A stretch of DNA of 64,000 nucleotides. Source: CBDCVA01 sp965222935 [NCBI: Candidatus Latescibacterota bacterium] (GTDB lineage Bacteria; Latescibacterota; CBDCVA01). Shown piece after piece: positions 41,256 through 51,800 of this stretch. How positions within the stretch are numbered: the first letter of the stretch is position 1; each line of letters opens with the position of its first letter. The notes under the pieces are model-generated. The model made no database searches, was not told the DNA's origin, and saw only the letters and a program-made list of their open reading frames with translations. The DNA lies in contig CBDCVA010000001.1 of the NCBI GenBank assembly GCA_965222935.1, positions 310,001 through 374,000 on the forward strand. The letters run 5' to 3'. The position numbers and the translations under genes are program-made.

Positions 41256-43094
41256 GTGGTAGCGCAGAACAGGTGGAGCCGTGTCTGCGGGCACGGCTTG
41301 TGGGTCATCTTGGTGCTGCTGGAGGGATGCACCAGTTCCGGCCAGTTGATTCCCGTCGCGAGTGACGAAGCGCAGGCTGGTGCCTCGCTGGAACAGACTG
41401 AGCCCGGGATTGAAGCTATCCTAGACGACGTCGTGCGTGAGCTTACGCGCGCCCAGGGGCTCAGCACCGCCGGCGATGCTTCCGGTGCACTCGCCGCGCT
41501 CGATGATGCCTATCTGCTGTTGGCGCGCTGCCGGATCGACGAGGTACCGGACGGCGAGAGACTCGCGCGGTTTGCATCGATTTCGAGGGATGTGGCCCAA
41601 GCCTATCGCGATGCCGTCGCTCACTTGCCCAACGTTCACGTCGGGCCTTGGGGTGGGCTCTATCCACGAGGGGATCCGGCGCGTCACTGGCCGGGGGGCT
41701 TGGACCTCGACGAGGTCGTTGCCGACGTACAAGCGGAAACCGATGTCGAATTATTGGTCAATGAGCGGGTGCGTCGCGCGATCGAGTTTTACCAGACCGA
41801 AGGACGCGAGGTCTGCGCGCGACATCTAGGGCGCTCAACGCGTTACTTGGATATGATTCGTGAGATGTTCCGGCGGCAGGGCATCCCTCAGGACCTGGCG
41901 TATCTCGCTATGGTCGAAAGCGGGTTCAACCCCAAGGCGTACTCCCGCGCGCACGCTGTTGGCCTTTGGCAGTTCATCGGGTCCACCGGGCGCACCTACG
42001 GGCTCCGGAGGACCCGCTGGGTGGACGAGCGGCGTGACCCATATAAGGCCACGGATGCCGCGGCGCGGCACCTGGCTGACCTCCATGCGGAGTTCGGGAG
42101 TTGGGAACTGGCGCTGGCGGGTTATAATGCGGGTGCGGGGCGCGTTCGCCGGGCTATCAAGAGGGCGGGTACGTCGAACTTCTGGGAGTTGAAGCTGCCT
42201 CGGGAGACGCAAGACTACGTGCCCCTGTTTATGGCCGCCGTGCTGATCGCCAAAAGGCCGCTCGTTTTCGGCTTCGATCACATCCAGTATGAGAGCCCTG
42301 CCCTCACTGCCGAGGTCGTGATCGGGGGGTCCATTGACCTGGAGGACGCTGCCAAGTGGGCGGACATCAGCTACGAGCGATTGCGGGAGTTAAACCCCGA
42401 ACTGCTCCGCTGGGTGACCCCTCCCAAGCGGGGCGGTTACCGGTTGCGTATCCCCGAAGGCCGTAGCGAGACCTTCGGGGCGCAGTATGCACAACTCGCC
42501 TCCAGGCGCCGTGTCAACTGGCATGAGCACCGAGTCCGTAAGGGCGAGACACTTTCAGTCATTGCACACGAGTACGGCACAAGCGCGGGGGCGATCGCGC
42601 AAGCCAACGCTTTGGCGAGCAAACATCGCATCCGTGCGGGTGCGACGCTTACGATTCCGGTGGTGGCGCGTCCATCGGACCGTGATCGGTCCAGCCCTCG
42701 AAGACCCCAGGGACAGGAGGCGCGGTACACCGTTCGAGAGGGTGATAGCCTCTCGGAGATTGCACAGCGTTACGGGATACAGGTCGCTGATCTGTTGCGG
42801 TGGAACGACATCCCACAGGATCGTGAGGACCGCATCCGTCCCGGCCAGGAGGTTGTCCTTCGCGCGCCCAAGGACGTGAGCCAGGGAGCGAATCCCCTGG
42901 CGTCGGTATTTTTGCCTGCTGAGGCGGAGGCGAAAACCGGGGCTGAGATCCGCGCCTACACGGTCAGAAAGGGGGATACGCTGTGGGAGATCGGGCGACG
43001 CTTCGGGCGTACAGTGGCCGAGCTACGGGCTCTGAACAGGCTTGAGATCGGGAGTCGCATCTACCCTGGCGAGCGCCTGATCGTCGGGCGCTAG
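41256..43094 (+). CDS. MltD-like lytic transglycosylase with three LysM domains
   Basis: Lipoprotein (lipobox LLEGC near residue 24) that cleaves peptidoglycan glycan strands. An SLT domain lies near 205-330, with the catalytic Glu in [20 protein letters not shown] near 221 and [15 protein letters not shown] following. [16 protein letters not shown] is the usual third motif. Three C-terminal LysM units start at [13 protein letters not shown] (near 424), [14 protein letters not shown] (near 490) and [14 protein letters not shown] (near 567). The GTG start follows a GGAAGGGGGAGG stretch. The architecture matches MltD. Three LysM fit tight peptidoglycan binding. Confidence 0.92.
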   Translation: MVAQNRWSRVCGHGLWVILVLLEGCTSSGQLIPVASDEAQAGASLEQTEPGIEAILDDVVRELTRAQGLSTAGDASGALAALDDAYLLLARCRIDEVPDGERLARFASISRDVAQAYRDAVAHLPNVHVGPWGGLYPRGDPARHWPGGLDLDEVVADVQAETDVELLVNERVRRAIEFYQTEGREVCARHLGRSTRYLDMIREMFRRQGIPQDLAYLAMVESGFNPKAYSRAHAVGLWQFIGSTGRTYGLRRTRWVDERRDPYKATDAAARHLADLHAEFGSWELALAGYNAGAGRVRRAIKRAGTSNFWELKLPRETQDYVPLFMAAVLIAKRPLVFGFDHIQYESPALTAEVVIGGSIDLEDAAKWADISYERLRELNPELLRWVTPPKRGGYRLRIPEGRSETFGAQYAQLASRRRVNWHEHRVRKGETLSVIAHEYGTSAGAIAQANALASKHRIRAGATLTIPVVARPSDRDRSSPRRPQGQEARYTVREGDSLSEIAQRYGIQVADLLRWNDIPQDREDRIRPGQEVVLRAPKDVSQGANPLASVFLPAEAEAKTGAEIRAYTVRKGDTLWEIGRRFGRTVAELRALNRLEIGSRIYPGERLIVGR

Positions 43095-43289
43095 TGGGGC
43101 ATACGAAGAGGTAAGTGCTCAGGATTTACGGGGAGTTTGCGGTCTATACAGCGTGGACGTCGGGGTCATTTCTAAGGTCCGTGCTTGCGCTCCAGTTCGG
43201 TGCCGGTGGGCCGTTTGCATCATCATAGGGATGCTGCTCGTGGCGAAGACTCATGAGGGACGTACGTAAGCGGGGAGGGCCTCCGAGCT

Positions 43290-43589
43290 ATGACCAAAGC
43301 AGATATCGTAGACGCCATCGCGCAGAGGACGGGCATGAGCAAGACCGAGACCCAGGCGGTTGTCAAGAGTTTCATCGATGCGATAATGGACGCAATGGTG
43401 CAGAACAAACGGATTGAAATCCGCGGCTTTGGCACGTTCAAGACTGTCAAGCGAGCTTCGCGCACCGGCCGCAATCCGCGTACGGGCGATGTCGTCGACA
43501 TTCCGGCGCGGTACCTGCCCGTCTTTAAACCGTCGCGTGAACTTCGCGAGCGCGTGGAGGAGCGGCTAGCCTCGCGCGTCGCGGCGTAG
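43290..43589 (+). CDS. HU-family DNA-binding protein
   Basis: 99-residue nucleoid protein of the HU/IHF family. It opens MTKADIVDAIAQRTGMSKTE and carries the DNA-arm region IEIRGFGTFKTVKRASRTGRNPRTGDVVDIPA with the GRNPxTG signature at the beta-arm turn. FKPSRELRERV follows. Binds and bends DNA as a dimer. GGGAGGG lies upstream of the ATG. The 195-base gap before it shows no convincing promoter by eye. The small basic gene follows 73 bases later. Confidence 0.95.
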   Translation: MTKADIVDAIAQRTGMSKTETQAVVKSFIDAIMDAMVQNKRIEIRGFGTFKTVKRASRTGRNPRTGDVVDIPARYLPVFKPSRELRERVEERLASRVAA

Positions 43590-43662
43590 GCGGCGGTCTG
43601 TTGATCGAGATGAGGTCCCGAGGCGTTCAAGACATGACCATACGGGAAAGGGGGGTGAGGCC

Positions 43663-43758
43663 TTGCCATGCGGTAAGAAGCGCAAGCGATCTAAGATCGC
43701 AACACACAAGCGCAAGAAGCGTCTGCGCAAAGACCGTCACAAGAAGAAGTTGCGTTAA
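43663..43758 (+). CDS. Small basic AURKAIP1/COX24-type protein (31 aa)
   Basis: A 31-residue, extremely basic protein with a TTG start. It begins MPCGKKRKRSKIATHKRKK and ends HKKKLR. I recognise a close likeness to the short Bacteroidetes proteins with the AURKAIP1/COX24 domain, related to mitochondrial ribosomal protein mS38; a role in the small ribosomal subunit is inferred. A strong purine-rich stretch (AAAGGGGGGTGAGG, 43648-43660) precedes the TTG. The overlapping ATG at 43668 is followed at once by a stop. It lies between the HU gene and tRNA-Arg. Confidence 0.8.
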   Translation: MPCGKKRKRSKIATHKRKKRLRKDRHKKKLR

Positions 43759-43819
43759 GACGGCGGCTTGACCGGCACAGCATCCTTCGGAACTATTCTC
43801 ATTCGGCACCAAGCGCAGT

Positions 43820-43896
43820 GGGGCAGTGGCACAACTGGATAGCGCGCTGGCCTCCGGAGCCAGAGGTTGTGGGTTCGAGCCCCGCCTGCCCCACCA
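43820..43896 (+). tRNA. tRNA-Arg (CCG)
   Basis: Cloverleaf with acceptor GGGGCAG pairing CTGCCCC, anticodon arm CTGGC-CTCCGGA-GCCAG with anticodon CCG, and T arm GTGGG-TTCGAGC-CCCGC. The CCA end is encoded. Reads CGG codons, frequent in this GC-rich DNA. Confidence 0.95.
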
Positions 43897-43962
43897 TCCT
43901 GAGCGTCGCTGCGACCCTTTGCGCGAGGGCCCTTTATGCTCAATATTCCGGCCCGCTCTTGC

Positions 43963-43990
43963 TTGACTTTCCGGTCGTTGCAGGTATATT
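43963..43990 (+). promoter_or_regulatory. Predicted sigma70-type promoter of the riboflavin operon
   Basis: TTGACT -35 (43963-43968), 16-base spacer and TATATT -10 (43985-43990), the best promoter match seen in the window. It lies in the 279-base gap between tRNA-Arg and ribD. The remaining leader shows no RFN (FMN riboswitch) consensus blocks. Confidence 0.6.
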
Positions 43991-44175
43991 CTCGGCCATA
44001 GCGTAGCGGTGCCATGGGTGCATCGCCTGAGATAGTGCGTTTCCCACGAAGTGAGGTCGTCCTTGCGAATTTGGAAGGGGGCCGCGGCCGGTGGTGACCA
44101 AGATCATTGGGCGCGATAGGATCCATCGCCGCGGGGGTCGAGACTACTGAGCGCGCGGACATTGCACAGGACCGA

Positions 44176-45246
44176 GTGTTCATGCGTCGCGCCCTCCGGT
44201 TGGCAGCCCGAGGAGCCGGGAAGGTTAGTCCCAATCCGTTGGTCGGATGCGTTGTGGTTCGTCATGGGCGGGTCGTCGGTGAGGGGTACCATGATGGTCC
44301 GGGCCGACCTCACGCTGAGGTCGGTGCTCTCAGGAAAGCCGGTCCACTGGCGCGCGATGCAACGCTTTACGTCAACCTCGAGCCCTGCTGTCATCAGGGT
44401 CGAACGCCTCCATGCACGGACCTTATCTTGAGCAGCGGAGCGTCTCGTATCATCTACGCCATGGATGACCCCAACCCTAGGGTCTCTGGCCGCGGCGCCG
44501 ACATGTTGCGCGCAGCGGGACTGAAAGTAGCGTCGGGGGTGCTCGCGGAGCGGGCTCGGGCGTTGAATTTGTTCTACCTCCGATGGATTCGGACGGGCCG
44601 ACCGTACGTCATCCTCAAGCTTGCGATGACGCTTGATGGGCGCGTGGCGCTGGAGGATGGGCGTTCGCAATGGATCACGAGCGAGATGTCTCGCCGGCGG
44701 GCCCACAAGTGGCGGGGTGAGGTAGATGGCGTTCTGGTCGGCGTCGATACGGTCATTGCGGATGATCCGAGGCTCGACGCACGCCTGGCGCGCAAGCGCC
44801 CCCCTGTTAAGATCGTGTTGGATAGCCACTTGCGAATCCCGGCCGATGCGCAAGTCTTTGGGGGTGCGACGCTCTACCTGATCACGACGGATGCGGCTCC
44901 GGCAGCACGCCGTGCCGCGTGCGCTCGACGGGGAGCCGAGGTGATCGTCGTGCCCAGTGACGCTGAGGGCCGTCCGGAGATAGACGCGTTGGTGAGGGCG
45001 CTGGGCGAGCGCGAGATCACGAGCGTTCTGATCGAAGGGGGACCGACGGTGGCGGCTAGTGCATTGCGCGCCGGCATCGTGGACGAGGTCCGGGCCTTCG
45101 TAGCGCCGAAGCTCCTGGGCCGGGGCCTGGGAGCGGTGGGCGATCTGGGCGTCGGGAGGCTGGAGGGCACCTTCGACTTACACCACCTGTCGGTGAGGCG
45201 GATCGGCCCCGATGTCCTGATCCGAGGACGGATGGCCGAGGACTGA
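44176..45246 (+). CDS. ribD: Riboflavin biosynthesis deaminase/reductase RibD
   Basis: Two-step enzyme of riboflavin synthesis: deaminates the pyrimidine made from GTP and then reduces the ribosyl side chain. The deaminase domain opens FMRRALRLAARGAGKVSPNPLVGCV and has zinc ligands in HAEVGAL and LEPCCHQGRTPPCTDLI. The reductase domain starts near 145 (RPYVILKLAMTLDGRVAL) and includes VLIEGGPTVAASAL. The start is uncertain: GTG 44176 has AGGA 5 bases upstream, ATG 44182 and TTG 44107 are alternatives. ribE follows after 7 bases. Confidence 0.94.
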   Translation: MFMRRALRLAARGAGKVSPNPLVGCVVVRHGRVVGEGYHDGPGRPHAEVGALRKAGPLARDATLYVNLEPCCHQGRTPPCTDLILSSGASRIIYAMDDPNPRVSGRGADMLRAAGLKVASGVLAERARALNLFYLRWIRTGRPYVILKLAMTLDGRVALEDGRSQWITSEMSRRRAHKWRGEVDGVLVGVDTVIADDPRLDARLARKRPPVKIVLDSHLRIPADAQVFGGATLYLITTDAAPAARRAACARRGAEVIVVPSDAEGRPEIDALVRALGEREITSVLIEGGPTVAASALRAGIVDEVRAFVAPKLLGRGLGAVGDLGVGRLEGTFDLHHLSVRRIGPDVLIRGRMAED

Positions 45247-45253
45247 ACGGGCG

Positions 45254-45889
45254 ATGTTCACCGGGCTCGTCGAAGAGATGGGGCGGGTCGCCCAGGCGGC
45301 TGAGCGTGGGGGACTTCGGCGTTTGGTGGTGGAAGCTTCGGCGACGCTGGAGGATCTGAGATCGGGGGACAGCATAGCGCTGGATGGCGTTTGCTTGACG
45401 GCGGTGGACGTGGATCGGGCGAGCTTCGCTGTGGAGGCCGTGCCGGAGACGCTCAAGCGCACGACGCTGGGCGCTTTGCATCCGGGAGACTATGTTAACC
45501 TTGAAAGACCCATGCGCGTCTGCGACCGGCTGGGAGGACACTTCGTCCTGGGCCACATAGACGGTGTGGTGCGGGTGGTCGCCCGGCGGGAGCGAGGTGC
45601 CGATGTGATGCTCGACTGCGCTCTGCCCGATGGCCTTGTGCCGTATGTAGTGGAAAAGGGATCCATCGCCCTGGCGGGCGTGAGCCTGACGGTCGCGGCT
45701 TTGCAGGCCAGTCGGCTCAGCGTGGCCTTGATCCCGGAGACATTGCGGCGGACGACGCTCGGGGTGATCAGGCCGGCCAGGGACTTGAACGTCGAGGTGG
45801 ACGTCTTGGCCAAGCACGTGGCGCAGCTTTTGACGGGCTGGCGGGTCACGGAACCCGCGCTGGCTGGCGTCGAGGTGGAGGCTGGGTAG
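45254..45889 (+). CDS. ribE: Riboflavin synthase alpha chain
   Basis: Dismutates two 6,7-dimethyl-8-ribityllumazines to riboflavin. It opens MFTGLVEEMGRV and consists of two lumazine-binding barrels in tandem. The first contains SIALDGVCLTAVDV and the second SIALAGVSLTVAAL; VPETLKRTTLG and IPETLRRTTLG repeat likewise. HFVLGHIDGV joins them. At 211 residues it is the normal length. It lies between ribD and ribBA with gaps of 7 and 4 bases. Confidence 0.95.
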   Translation: MFTGLVEEMGRVAQAAERGGLRRLVVEASATLEDLRSGDSIALDGVCLTAVDVDRASFAVEAVPETLKRTTLGALHPGDYVNLERPMRVCDRLGGHFVLGHIDGVVRVVARRERGADVMLDCALPDGLVPYVVEKGSIALAGVSLTVAALQASRLSVALIPETLRRTTLGVIRPARDLNVEVDVLAKHVAQLLTGWRVTEPALAGVEVEAG

Positions 45890-45893
45890 CGCG

Positions 45894-47087
45894 ATGCCCG
45901 ATTTTGATCCCATCGAAGACGTCATCCGAGCGGTTGGCGAAGGCGAGATCGTCATCGTCATAGATGATGCGGAACGCGAGAACGAGGGTGACCTCATCAT
46001 GGCCGCCGAGCACATCACGCCCGGTGCGGTGAATTTCATGGTTACGCATGCCCGAGGTATTCTATGTCTCGCAGCGCCACCGGAGCGCCTGCGTCAGCTT
46101 GATCTGGACGAGATTGTCCCCGAGAACACCGCGCTGATGGGGACGCCCTTTACCGTACCGATCGATGTGCGCGAGGGTACCACGACGGGGAGCTCGGCTT
46201 TCGACCGGGCGGCGACGATCCAGCGCTTCATGGATCCCGATGCGCGGCCGACCGATTTCGCCCGTCCCGGCCACGTCTTCCCGTTGAAGGCTGCCCAGCG
46301 AGGTGTGTTGCAGCGTCCCGGGCATACGGAGGCTTCGGTGGACCTGGCGCGGCTTGCGGGGGCGGGTACCGCCGGCGTGTTGTGTGAGATCTTGGGCGAG
46401 GACGGCCATATGGCTCGGGCCCCCGATTTCGCGGCACTTGCCGAGCGCTTTCAACTCAAGGTGACCTCGATTCGCGACATCATCGCATACCGCCGTCAGC
46501 GCGAGGGCGTCGCGCGCTGCACGGCCAATACGCATCTACCCACCCCCCACGGCGAGTTCGTGCTACGCCTTTACGAGACGGCGGATGAGAAGGCGCATGT
46601 GGCGCTGCTCTCTGGACAGGTGAATGGTGACGAGCCGGTCCTGGTGCGCGTTCACGACGAATGCCTCACGGGCGACGTCTTCATGTCCAGACGGTGCGAT
46701 TGCGGCGAGCAACTCGATCGCGCGATGCAGATGGTTCAGGAATCCGGGCGCGGCGTCGTGATCTACCTCCGCCAGGAGGGCCGTGGGATTGGCCTGGCGA
46801 ACAAGATCCGGGCGTACGGCCTCCAGGACGCGGGCATGGATACGGTCGAGGCTAACCGCGCGCTGGGGTTTTCGCCCGATGGTCGCGACTACACCGTGGC
46901 CGCCGAGATCTTGCGCGATCTTGGTGTCAGACGCATCCGGCTGCTCACGAACAACCCGAACAAACGGCAGTCACTCGAAAGCCAGGGTTTCGAGATCATC
47001 GAGGTTCTCCCTCTACTCGTGACTGCCACCGAAGAGAACGCTCGCTACCTGGAGACGAAGCGGTCGAAACTGGGCCACACCATTTAG
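45894..47087 (+). CDS. ribBA: Bifunctional DHBP synthase / GTP cyclohydrolase II
   Basis: Makes both precursors of riboflavin: 3,4-dihydroxybutanone phosphate from ribulose phosphate and the first pyrimidine intermediate from GTP. The N-terminal domain has the acidic metal motif DDAERENEGDL, then HTEASVDLARLAG. The C-terminal cyclohydrolase domain has zinc cysteines in HDECLTGDVFMSRRCDCGEQL near 253-273 and RQEGRGIGLANKIRAY. Both halves look complete (397 residues). It follows ribE by 4 bases. Confidence 0.96.
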   Translation: MPDFDPIEDVIRAVGEGEIVIVIDDAERENEGDLIMAAEHITPGAVNFMVTHARGILCLAAPPERLRQLDLDEIVPENTALMGTPFTVPIDVREGTTTGSSAFDRAATIQRFMDPDARPTDFARPGHVFPLKAAQRGVLQRPGHTEASVDLARLAGAGTAGVLCEILGEDGHMARAPDFAALAERFQLKVTSIRDIIAYRRQREGVARCTANTHLPTPHGEFVLRLYETADEKAHVALLSGQVNGDEPVLVRVHDECLTGDVFMSRRCDCGEQLDRAMQMVQESGRGVVIYLRQEGRGIGLANKIRAYGLQDAGMDTVEANRALGFSPDGRDYTVAAEILRDLGVRRIRLLTNNPNKRQSLESQGFEIIEVLPLLVTATEENARYLETKRSKLGHTI

Positions 47088-47117
47088 GCTGCGGTGTGCC
47101 CGGCTTTATCCTCATCC

Positions 47118-47597
47118 ATGGCTGAAATCATCGAGGGCAGTTACTCCGCTGCCGGCCTGCGTTTCGGGCTCGTGGTCGGCCGATTCAACGAGGTCGTCAC
47201 CTCCAAGCTACTCGAGGGGGCGCTGGATTGTCTCAGACGGCACGGGGCTTCGGAGGATGCGCTCACCGTCGTCTGGGTTCCCGGCAGCTTCGAGATCCCG
47301 CTGGCGGCGGATCGTTTGATCGCGCGTGGGGGCGTGGACGCCGTCGTCTGCCTGGGTACGGTCATCCGGGGCGCGACGTCACACTTCGATTACGTGGCCG
47401 GCGAGGCTGCCAAGGGCATCGCGCAGGTGGGCCTCAAGACGGGGGTCCCGATGCTGTTCGGTGTCCTGACGACCGATACCCTCGAACAGGCCCTCGAACG
47501 GGCTGGCTCCAAGGCGGGCAATAAGGGTTGGGAGGCAGCGCTGGGCGCCATCGAGATGGCCAATGTGTGCCGCCGCTTGGACCAGCCTCGGAGCTAG
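47118..47597 (+). CDS. ribH: 6,7-dimethyl-8-ribityllumazine synthase
   Basis: Condenses the butanone phosphate with the ribitylaminopyrimidine; assembles into pentamers or 60-subunit capsids. Motifs are [50 protein letters not shown] and [24 protein letters not shown]. The ATG at 47118 gives 159 residues; GTG 47094 would add eight non-family residues. No clear Shine-Dalgarno is seen, so coupling to ribBA is likely. nusB starts 6 bases after its stop, a conserved ribH-nusB pairing. Confidence 0.95.
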   Translation: MAEIIEGSYSAAGLRFGLVVGRFNEVVTSKLLEGALDCLRRHGASEDALTVVWVPGSFEIPLAADRLIARGGVDAVVCLGTVIRGATSHFDYVAGEAAKGIAQVGLKTGVPMLFGVLTTDTLEQALERAGSKAGNKGWEAALGAIEMANVCRRLDQPRS

Positions 47598-47603
47598 CGA
47601 GCC

Positions 47604-48029
47604 ATGCCGAGTCGCCGCCGCGCACGTGAGTTGGCGCTAGGGGCCCTGTACTCGGCTGTGGCCACGGACGAGCCGCCGGAAGAGCCCATCGCCGCCTCCT
47701 GCGTGCGGCACCGCATGCCGGACGACCTAGCGGGGTTTGCGACGCGCTTGGCCCTCCGTGCATGGGAGCGGCGCGAGGCGCATGACGCGGCGATCGCCAC
47801 GCACACCACCCACTGGGAGCCCGAACGCCTTGTGCGGATCGATCGGTTGATTCTCTGGCTGGCTCTGACCGAACTCCACGATTTCCCCGAGGTGCCGGTT
47901 CGGGTGGTGATCGACGAGGCGCTGGGCCTCGCCCACAAGTACTCCGGCGCGGGGGCCCCCGCTTTCATCAACGGCGTGCTCGACGCACGGGCCCGCGCGC
48001 TGGGGCTTCTGGCCGCTTCGGCGCGGTGA
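47604..48029 (+). CDS. nusB: Transcription antitermination factor NusB
   Basis: Small all-helical protein that binds boxA RNA with NusE for antitermination of rRNA operons. Family sequence includes RRRARELALGALYSA, WEPERLVRIDRLILWLALTEL and the C-terminal VRVVIDEALGLAHKYSGAGAPAFINGVLDARA. Length (141 residues) is normal. It sits at the end of the riboflavin operon, a common arrangement. Confidence 0.92.
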   Translation: MPSRRRARELALGALYSAVATDEPPEEPIAASCVRHRMPDDLAGFATRLALRAWERREAHDAAIATHTTHWEPERLVRIDRLILWLALTELHDFPEVPVRVVIDEALGLAHKYSGAGAPAFINGVLDARARALGLLAASAR

Positions 48030-48050
48030 CCGGCCGCTCCTCGGGTCGGG

Positions 48051-48794
48051 GTGCCATCGGTTGACCCGGTGCGCTGGGCGATTCTCTCCGACATTCACGG
48101 AAACCTGGATGCCTTGCGGGCGTCCCTCGAAGGTGTGGTCAAGCGGGACGTTGCAGGCTGGGTGTGCCTGGGCGATGTAGTGGGCTATGGGGCGTATCCG
48201 AACGAGTGCGTCGCGGAGGTCATGGCGGCCTCGCGCGCAACGGTTGCCGGCAACCATGACTACGCGGTCATCGGGCGGGAGGACATCTCGTTCTTCAACC
48301 CCTGGGCGCGAGCAGCGGCGCTCTGGACGATGAAAACCCTGACCGAAGAGCATGGCCGCTTTCTGTCCGAGCTGGGGTTCGTGGCCCACCTGGAGGATGC
48401 ACGCCTGGTGCATTCCACGCCGTTGAACCCCGATCGGTGGGAGTACATCTTCGCACCGGAAGAGGCGAGGTCTTACTTGAATGATTTCGAAGAGCGCGTC
48501 TGTTTCGTTGGCCACTCGCACGCCGCCTTCATCGCTGCGAAGGACGGTCGCAGCACCACGGGAGAGACGCACGAGCCCTTCCGGCTCCCTTCCGAGGGTC
48601 GGACGCTGGTGAACGCCGGCAGTGTAGGGCAGCCTCGTGACGGCGATTCCCGCGCCTGCTTCGCCATCTTCGACACCGAGGAGGATACCGTCGAGTTGGT
48701 TCGCGTTCCGTACAACGTTCCGAGCGCACAGCGGGCCATCCTGAACGCGGGGCTTCCGGAAATCCTGGCGGCGCGGTTGGCCGTCGGGCAGTGA
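48051..48794 (+). CDS. Metallophosphoesterase (calcineurin-like)
   Basis: 247-residue two-metal phosphoesterase. The five family blocks are present: LSDIHGNLDAL, LGDVVGYGAYPNE, AGNHDYAVIG, a His in LVHSTPLN and VGHSHAAFI. Similar proteins are phosphodiesterases of uncertain substrate. GTG 48051 is used; GTG 48069 would remove six residues before the domain. It lies between nusB and secA, 21 and 28 bases away. Confidence 0.88.
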   Translation: MPSVDPVRWAILSDIHGNLDALRASLEGVVKRDVAGWVCLGDVVGYGAYPNECVAEVMAASRATVAGNHDYAVIGREDISFFNPWARAAALWTMKTLTEEHGRFLSELGFVAHLEDARLVHSTPLNPDRWEYIFAPEEARSYLNDFEERVCFVGHSHAAFIAAKDGRSTTGETHEPFRLPSEGRTLVNAGSVGQPRDGDSRACFAIFDTEEDTVELVRVPYNVPSAQRAILNAGLPEILAARLAVGQ

Positions 48795-48822
48795 GATAAG
48801 GGAGAGATAGACGAGCGATCCG

Positions 48823-51800
48823 ATGCTGACGCAACTTGCCTCCAAGGTTTTCGGAACCAAGCACGAGCGGGACATCCGACGGATCATGCCCATCGTCGAG
48901 GAAATTAACCGCCATTACGAAACCTTCGGTGATCTCCCTGACGACGCCTTCGGTGAGAAGACCCGCGCCTGGCGCACGGAGCTCCATGAGGCGTTCAAAG
49001 CGGAGTTGGAACCGGCCCGCGAGCGGGAGCGAGAGCGGCTAGCTACGGAGCTGGACGTCCCGTCGCTAGTCGATGCGGAACTTGGAGTCTGGGAGCGCGA
49101 GTTCGCGCAGAAATTCGACTGGAGCCCCTACCTCGACGAGATCCTGCCCGAGGCATTTGCAGCAGTCAAGGAGACCTGTCGGCGTCACGCGGGGCAGAGT
49201 TGGCCCGTCGTCGGCATCGCGATGGAGTGGGAGATGGTGCCCTTCGACGTCCAGCTCATTGGCGCTGTTGTGCTTCATCAGGGTAAGATCGCGGAGATGG
49301 CTACAGGCGAGGGCAAGACGCTCGTGGCCGTTATGCCCGCCTACCTCAATGCGCTCACCGGCCGCGGCGTGCACATCGTCACCACCAACGATTTCCTGGC
49401 CCGTCGTGACCGGGAGTGGATGGGCCCCATCTATGAGTTCCTGGGCGTCACGGTGGACTGCGTTCAGGAGGAGCAGACCCCCCATAGCGGGCGGCGGCGA
49501 GGGGCCTATCAGGCGGATATCACTTACGGCACCAACAACGGCTTTGGGTTCGACTATCTGCGCGACAACATGGGAGTGCGCCTGGAGGACACGGTCCAGC
49601 GCTCGGGCTACACCTACGCGATCATCGACGAGGTGGATTCGATCCTCATCGACGAAGCGCGGACGCCCTTGATCATCAGCGGCCCGGTCACGGGAACGAG
49701 CGCTGAGTACGGGGAGATGAAGCCGCAAGTGGATCGGGTCGTGCGCGAGCAGACACGGCTGGTCAATCGCCTGGTCAGTGAGGCGGAGAAGGCGCTCGAG
49801 GAAAAGCAGGACTACGAAGCGGGGATCAAGCTCCTGGCAGCCCAGCGGGGCGCGCCGAAGAACAAACGGCTTCTGAAGCTCCAGCAGGAGGAAGGTATCC
49901 GCAGGCTCATCACCCGAGTCGAAAAAGACTTCATGATCGACAAGCGGATGCCTGAGATCGATGACATGCTCTATTTCTCGATCGACGAGAAGGGCAACGT
50001 CGCTGACCTCAGTGAGGGGGGGCGTCAGCTCTTCCCAAACCACGAGGAGCTGTTCCTCCTGCCCGATCTCGCCTTCGGCATTGAGGAGATCGAGGAGAAT
50101 CCGACGCTCTCGCCACAGGAGAAACTGGCCGATCAGGAGGCGCTACACAGGGATTACGCGGAGAAGAATGAGCGAGTGCACAGCATTAACCAGCTCCTTC
50201 GCGCTTACTCGCTGTTCGAGAAGGACGTAGGGTACGTCGTCCAGGACGGCCGCGTGATCATCGTGGATGAGTTCACCGGGCGGCTCCAGCCGGGACGGCG
50301 CTACTCCGATGGGCTCCACCAGGCCCTGGAGGCCAAAGAGGGCGTTAAGGTCGAGGGTGAAACGCAGACACTGGCCACGATCACGATCCAGAACTACTTC
50401 CGGATGTACCAGAAGCTAGCGGGGATGACGGGCACGGCTGAGACCGAGGCACGCGAATTCTACGAGATTTATAAGCTGGATGTCGTCGTCATCCCGACTA
50501 ACGTGCCGGTCCGGCGCCTCGATCAGGACGACGTCATCTTCCGCACCCGCCGCGAGAAGTACAGCGCCATCATCGAAGAAATCATCGAGTTGCATAAGGA
50601 GGATCTGCCCGTTCTGGTGGGCACGACCTCGGTGGAGGTCTCCGAGATGCTCTCGCGGATGCTCAAGCGGCATATCCCCAACCACCAGGTCCTGAACGCC
50701 AAGTACCACCAGCGGGAGGCTGAGATCATCAGGCTCGCGGGCCAGCCGGGTGCGGTGACCATCGCCACGAACATGGCCGGCCGCGGTCAGGACATCAAGC
50801 TCGGTCCGGGCGTCGCCGGGAAGGGTGGGCTGCAGATCATCGGCAGCGAGCGGCACGAGGCGCGACGCATTGACCGGCAGCTTCGCGGCCGTTCGGGGCG
50901 CCAGGGCGATCCGGGAGCTTCGCGGTTCTTCCTGTCGCTGGAAGACGACCTGATGCGGCTTTTCGGATCGGAGCGCATCGCGACGATCATGGATAAGCTC
51001 GGTGCTCAGGAGGGCGAGGTCATCGAGCACCGGATGGTTACTCGGGCCATCGACCGGGCGCAGCGGCGGGTCGAGGCGCACAACTTCGACATCCGCAAGC
51101 ACCTTCTGGAATACGACGATGTGATGAACCAGCAGCGTGAGGTCATCTACGCGCGCCGCCGCCGCGCCCTCGAAGGCGACGATCTGCGCGGCGAGGTGGC
51201 TGAGATGATCGAGACCGTCGTCGGGACGCAGATCGAAAGCCATGCGCCGCCCAACACCTACCCCGAGGACTGGGACCTAGCAGGCCTCCGCAGCGAGCTT
51301 CGGGCGACGTTTTTGATCGAACTTGCGCTCGATCTCGACGAAGCGGCGATCATGAACATGGATGTGCTGCGCGACGCTGCCTTGGAGCAGGTCAGTTCGG
51401 TGTACGCGCGACGCGATGCGGAGTTGGGTCCCGAGCTTTTGCGGGCGCTGGAACGCTACGCAGTGCTCACCACGATCGACGAGCAATGGAAAGAGCACCT
51501 CCATGAGATGGACATCCTCAAGGAGGGAATCGGCCTTCGCGGGTACGGTCAGCGGGACCCCTTGATCGAGTACAAGCGCGAGGGGTTTGAGATGTTCAGC
51601 ACCATGCTCGACCGCATCGACGGTGAGGTGCTTAAGGTCATCCTCCTGAAGGCTGTGGTTGAGCCGCCGCCCGTGCGCCGCGTCGCGCGGCAGCCTCAGG
51701 TGGTGCTGAGCCACGATGATACCTGGGGAATGGGCTTCGACGCCGTCGGGGGAGGCGAGGGCGATGACTACGGCGAACCGGTCGCGAGCGGGCGGCCTGC

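Noticed and set aside
43897-44175. FMN riboswitch ahead of ribD
   Set aside because: The conserved RFN sequence blocks could not be found by eye.
49066-50043. 325-codon open frame antisense to secA
   Set aside because: secA is clearly coding; the frame has no recognisable domain.
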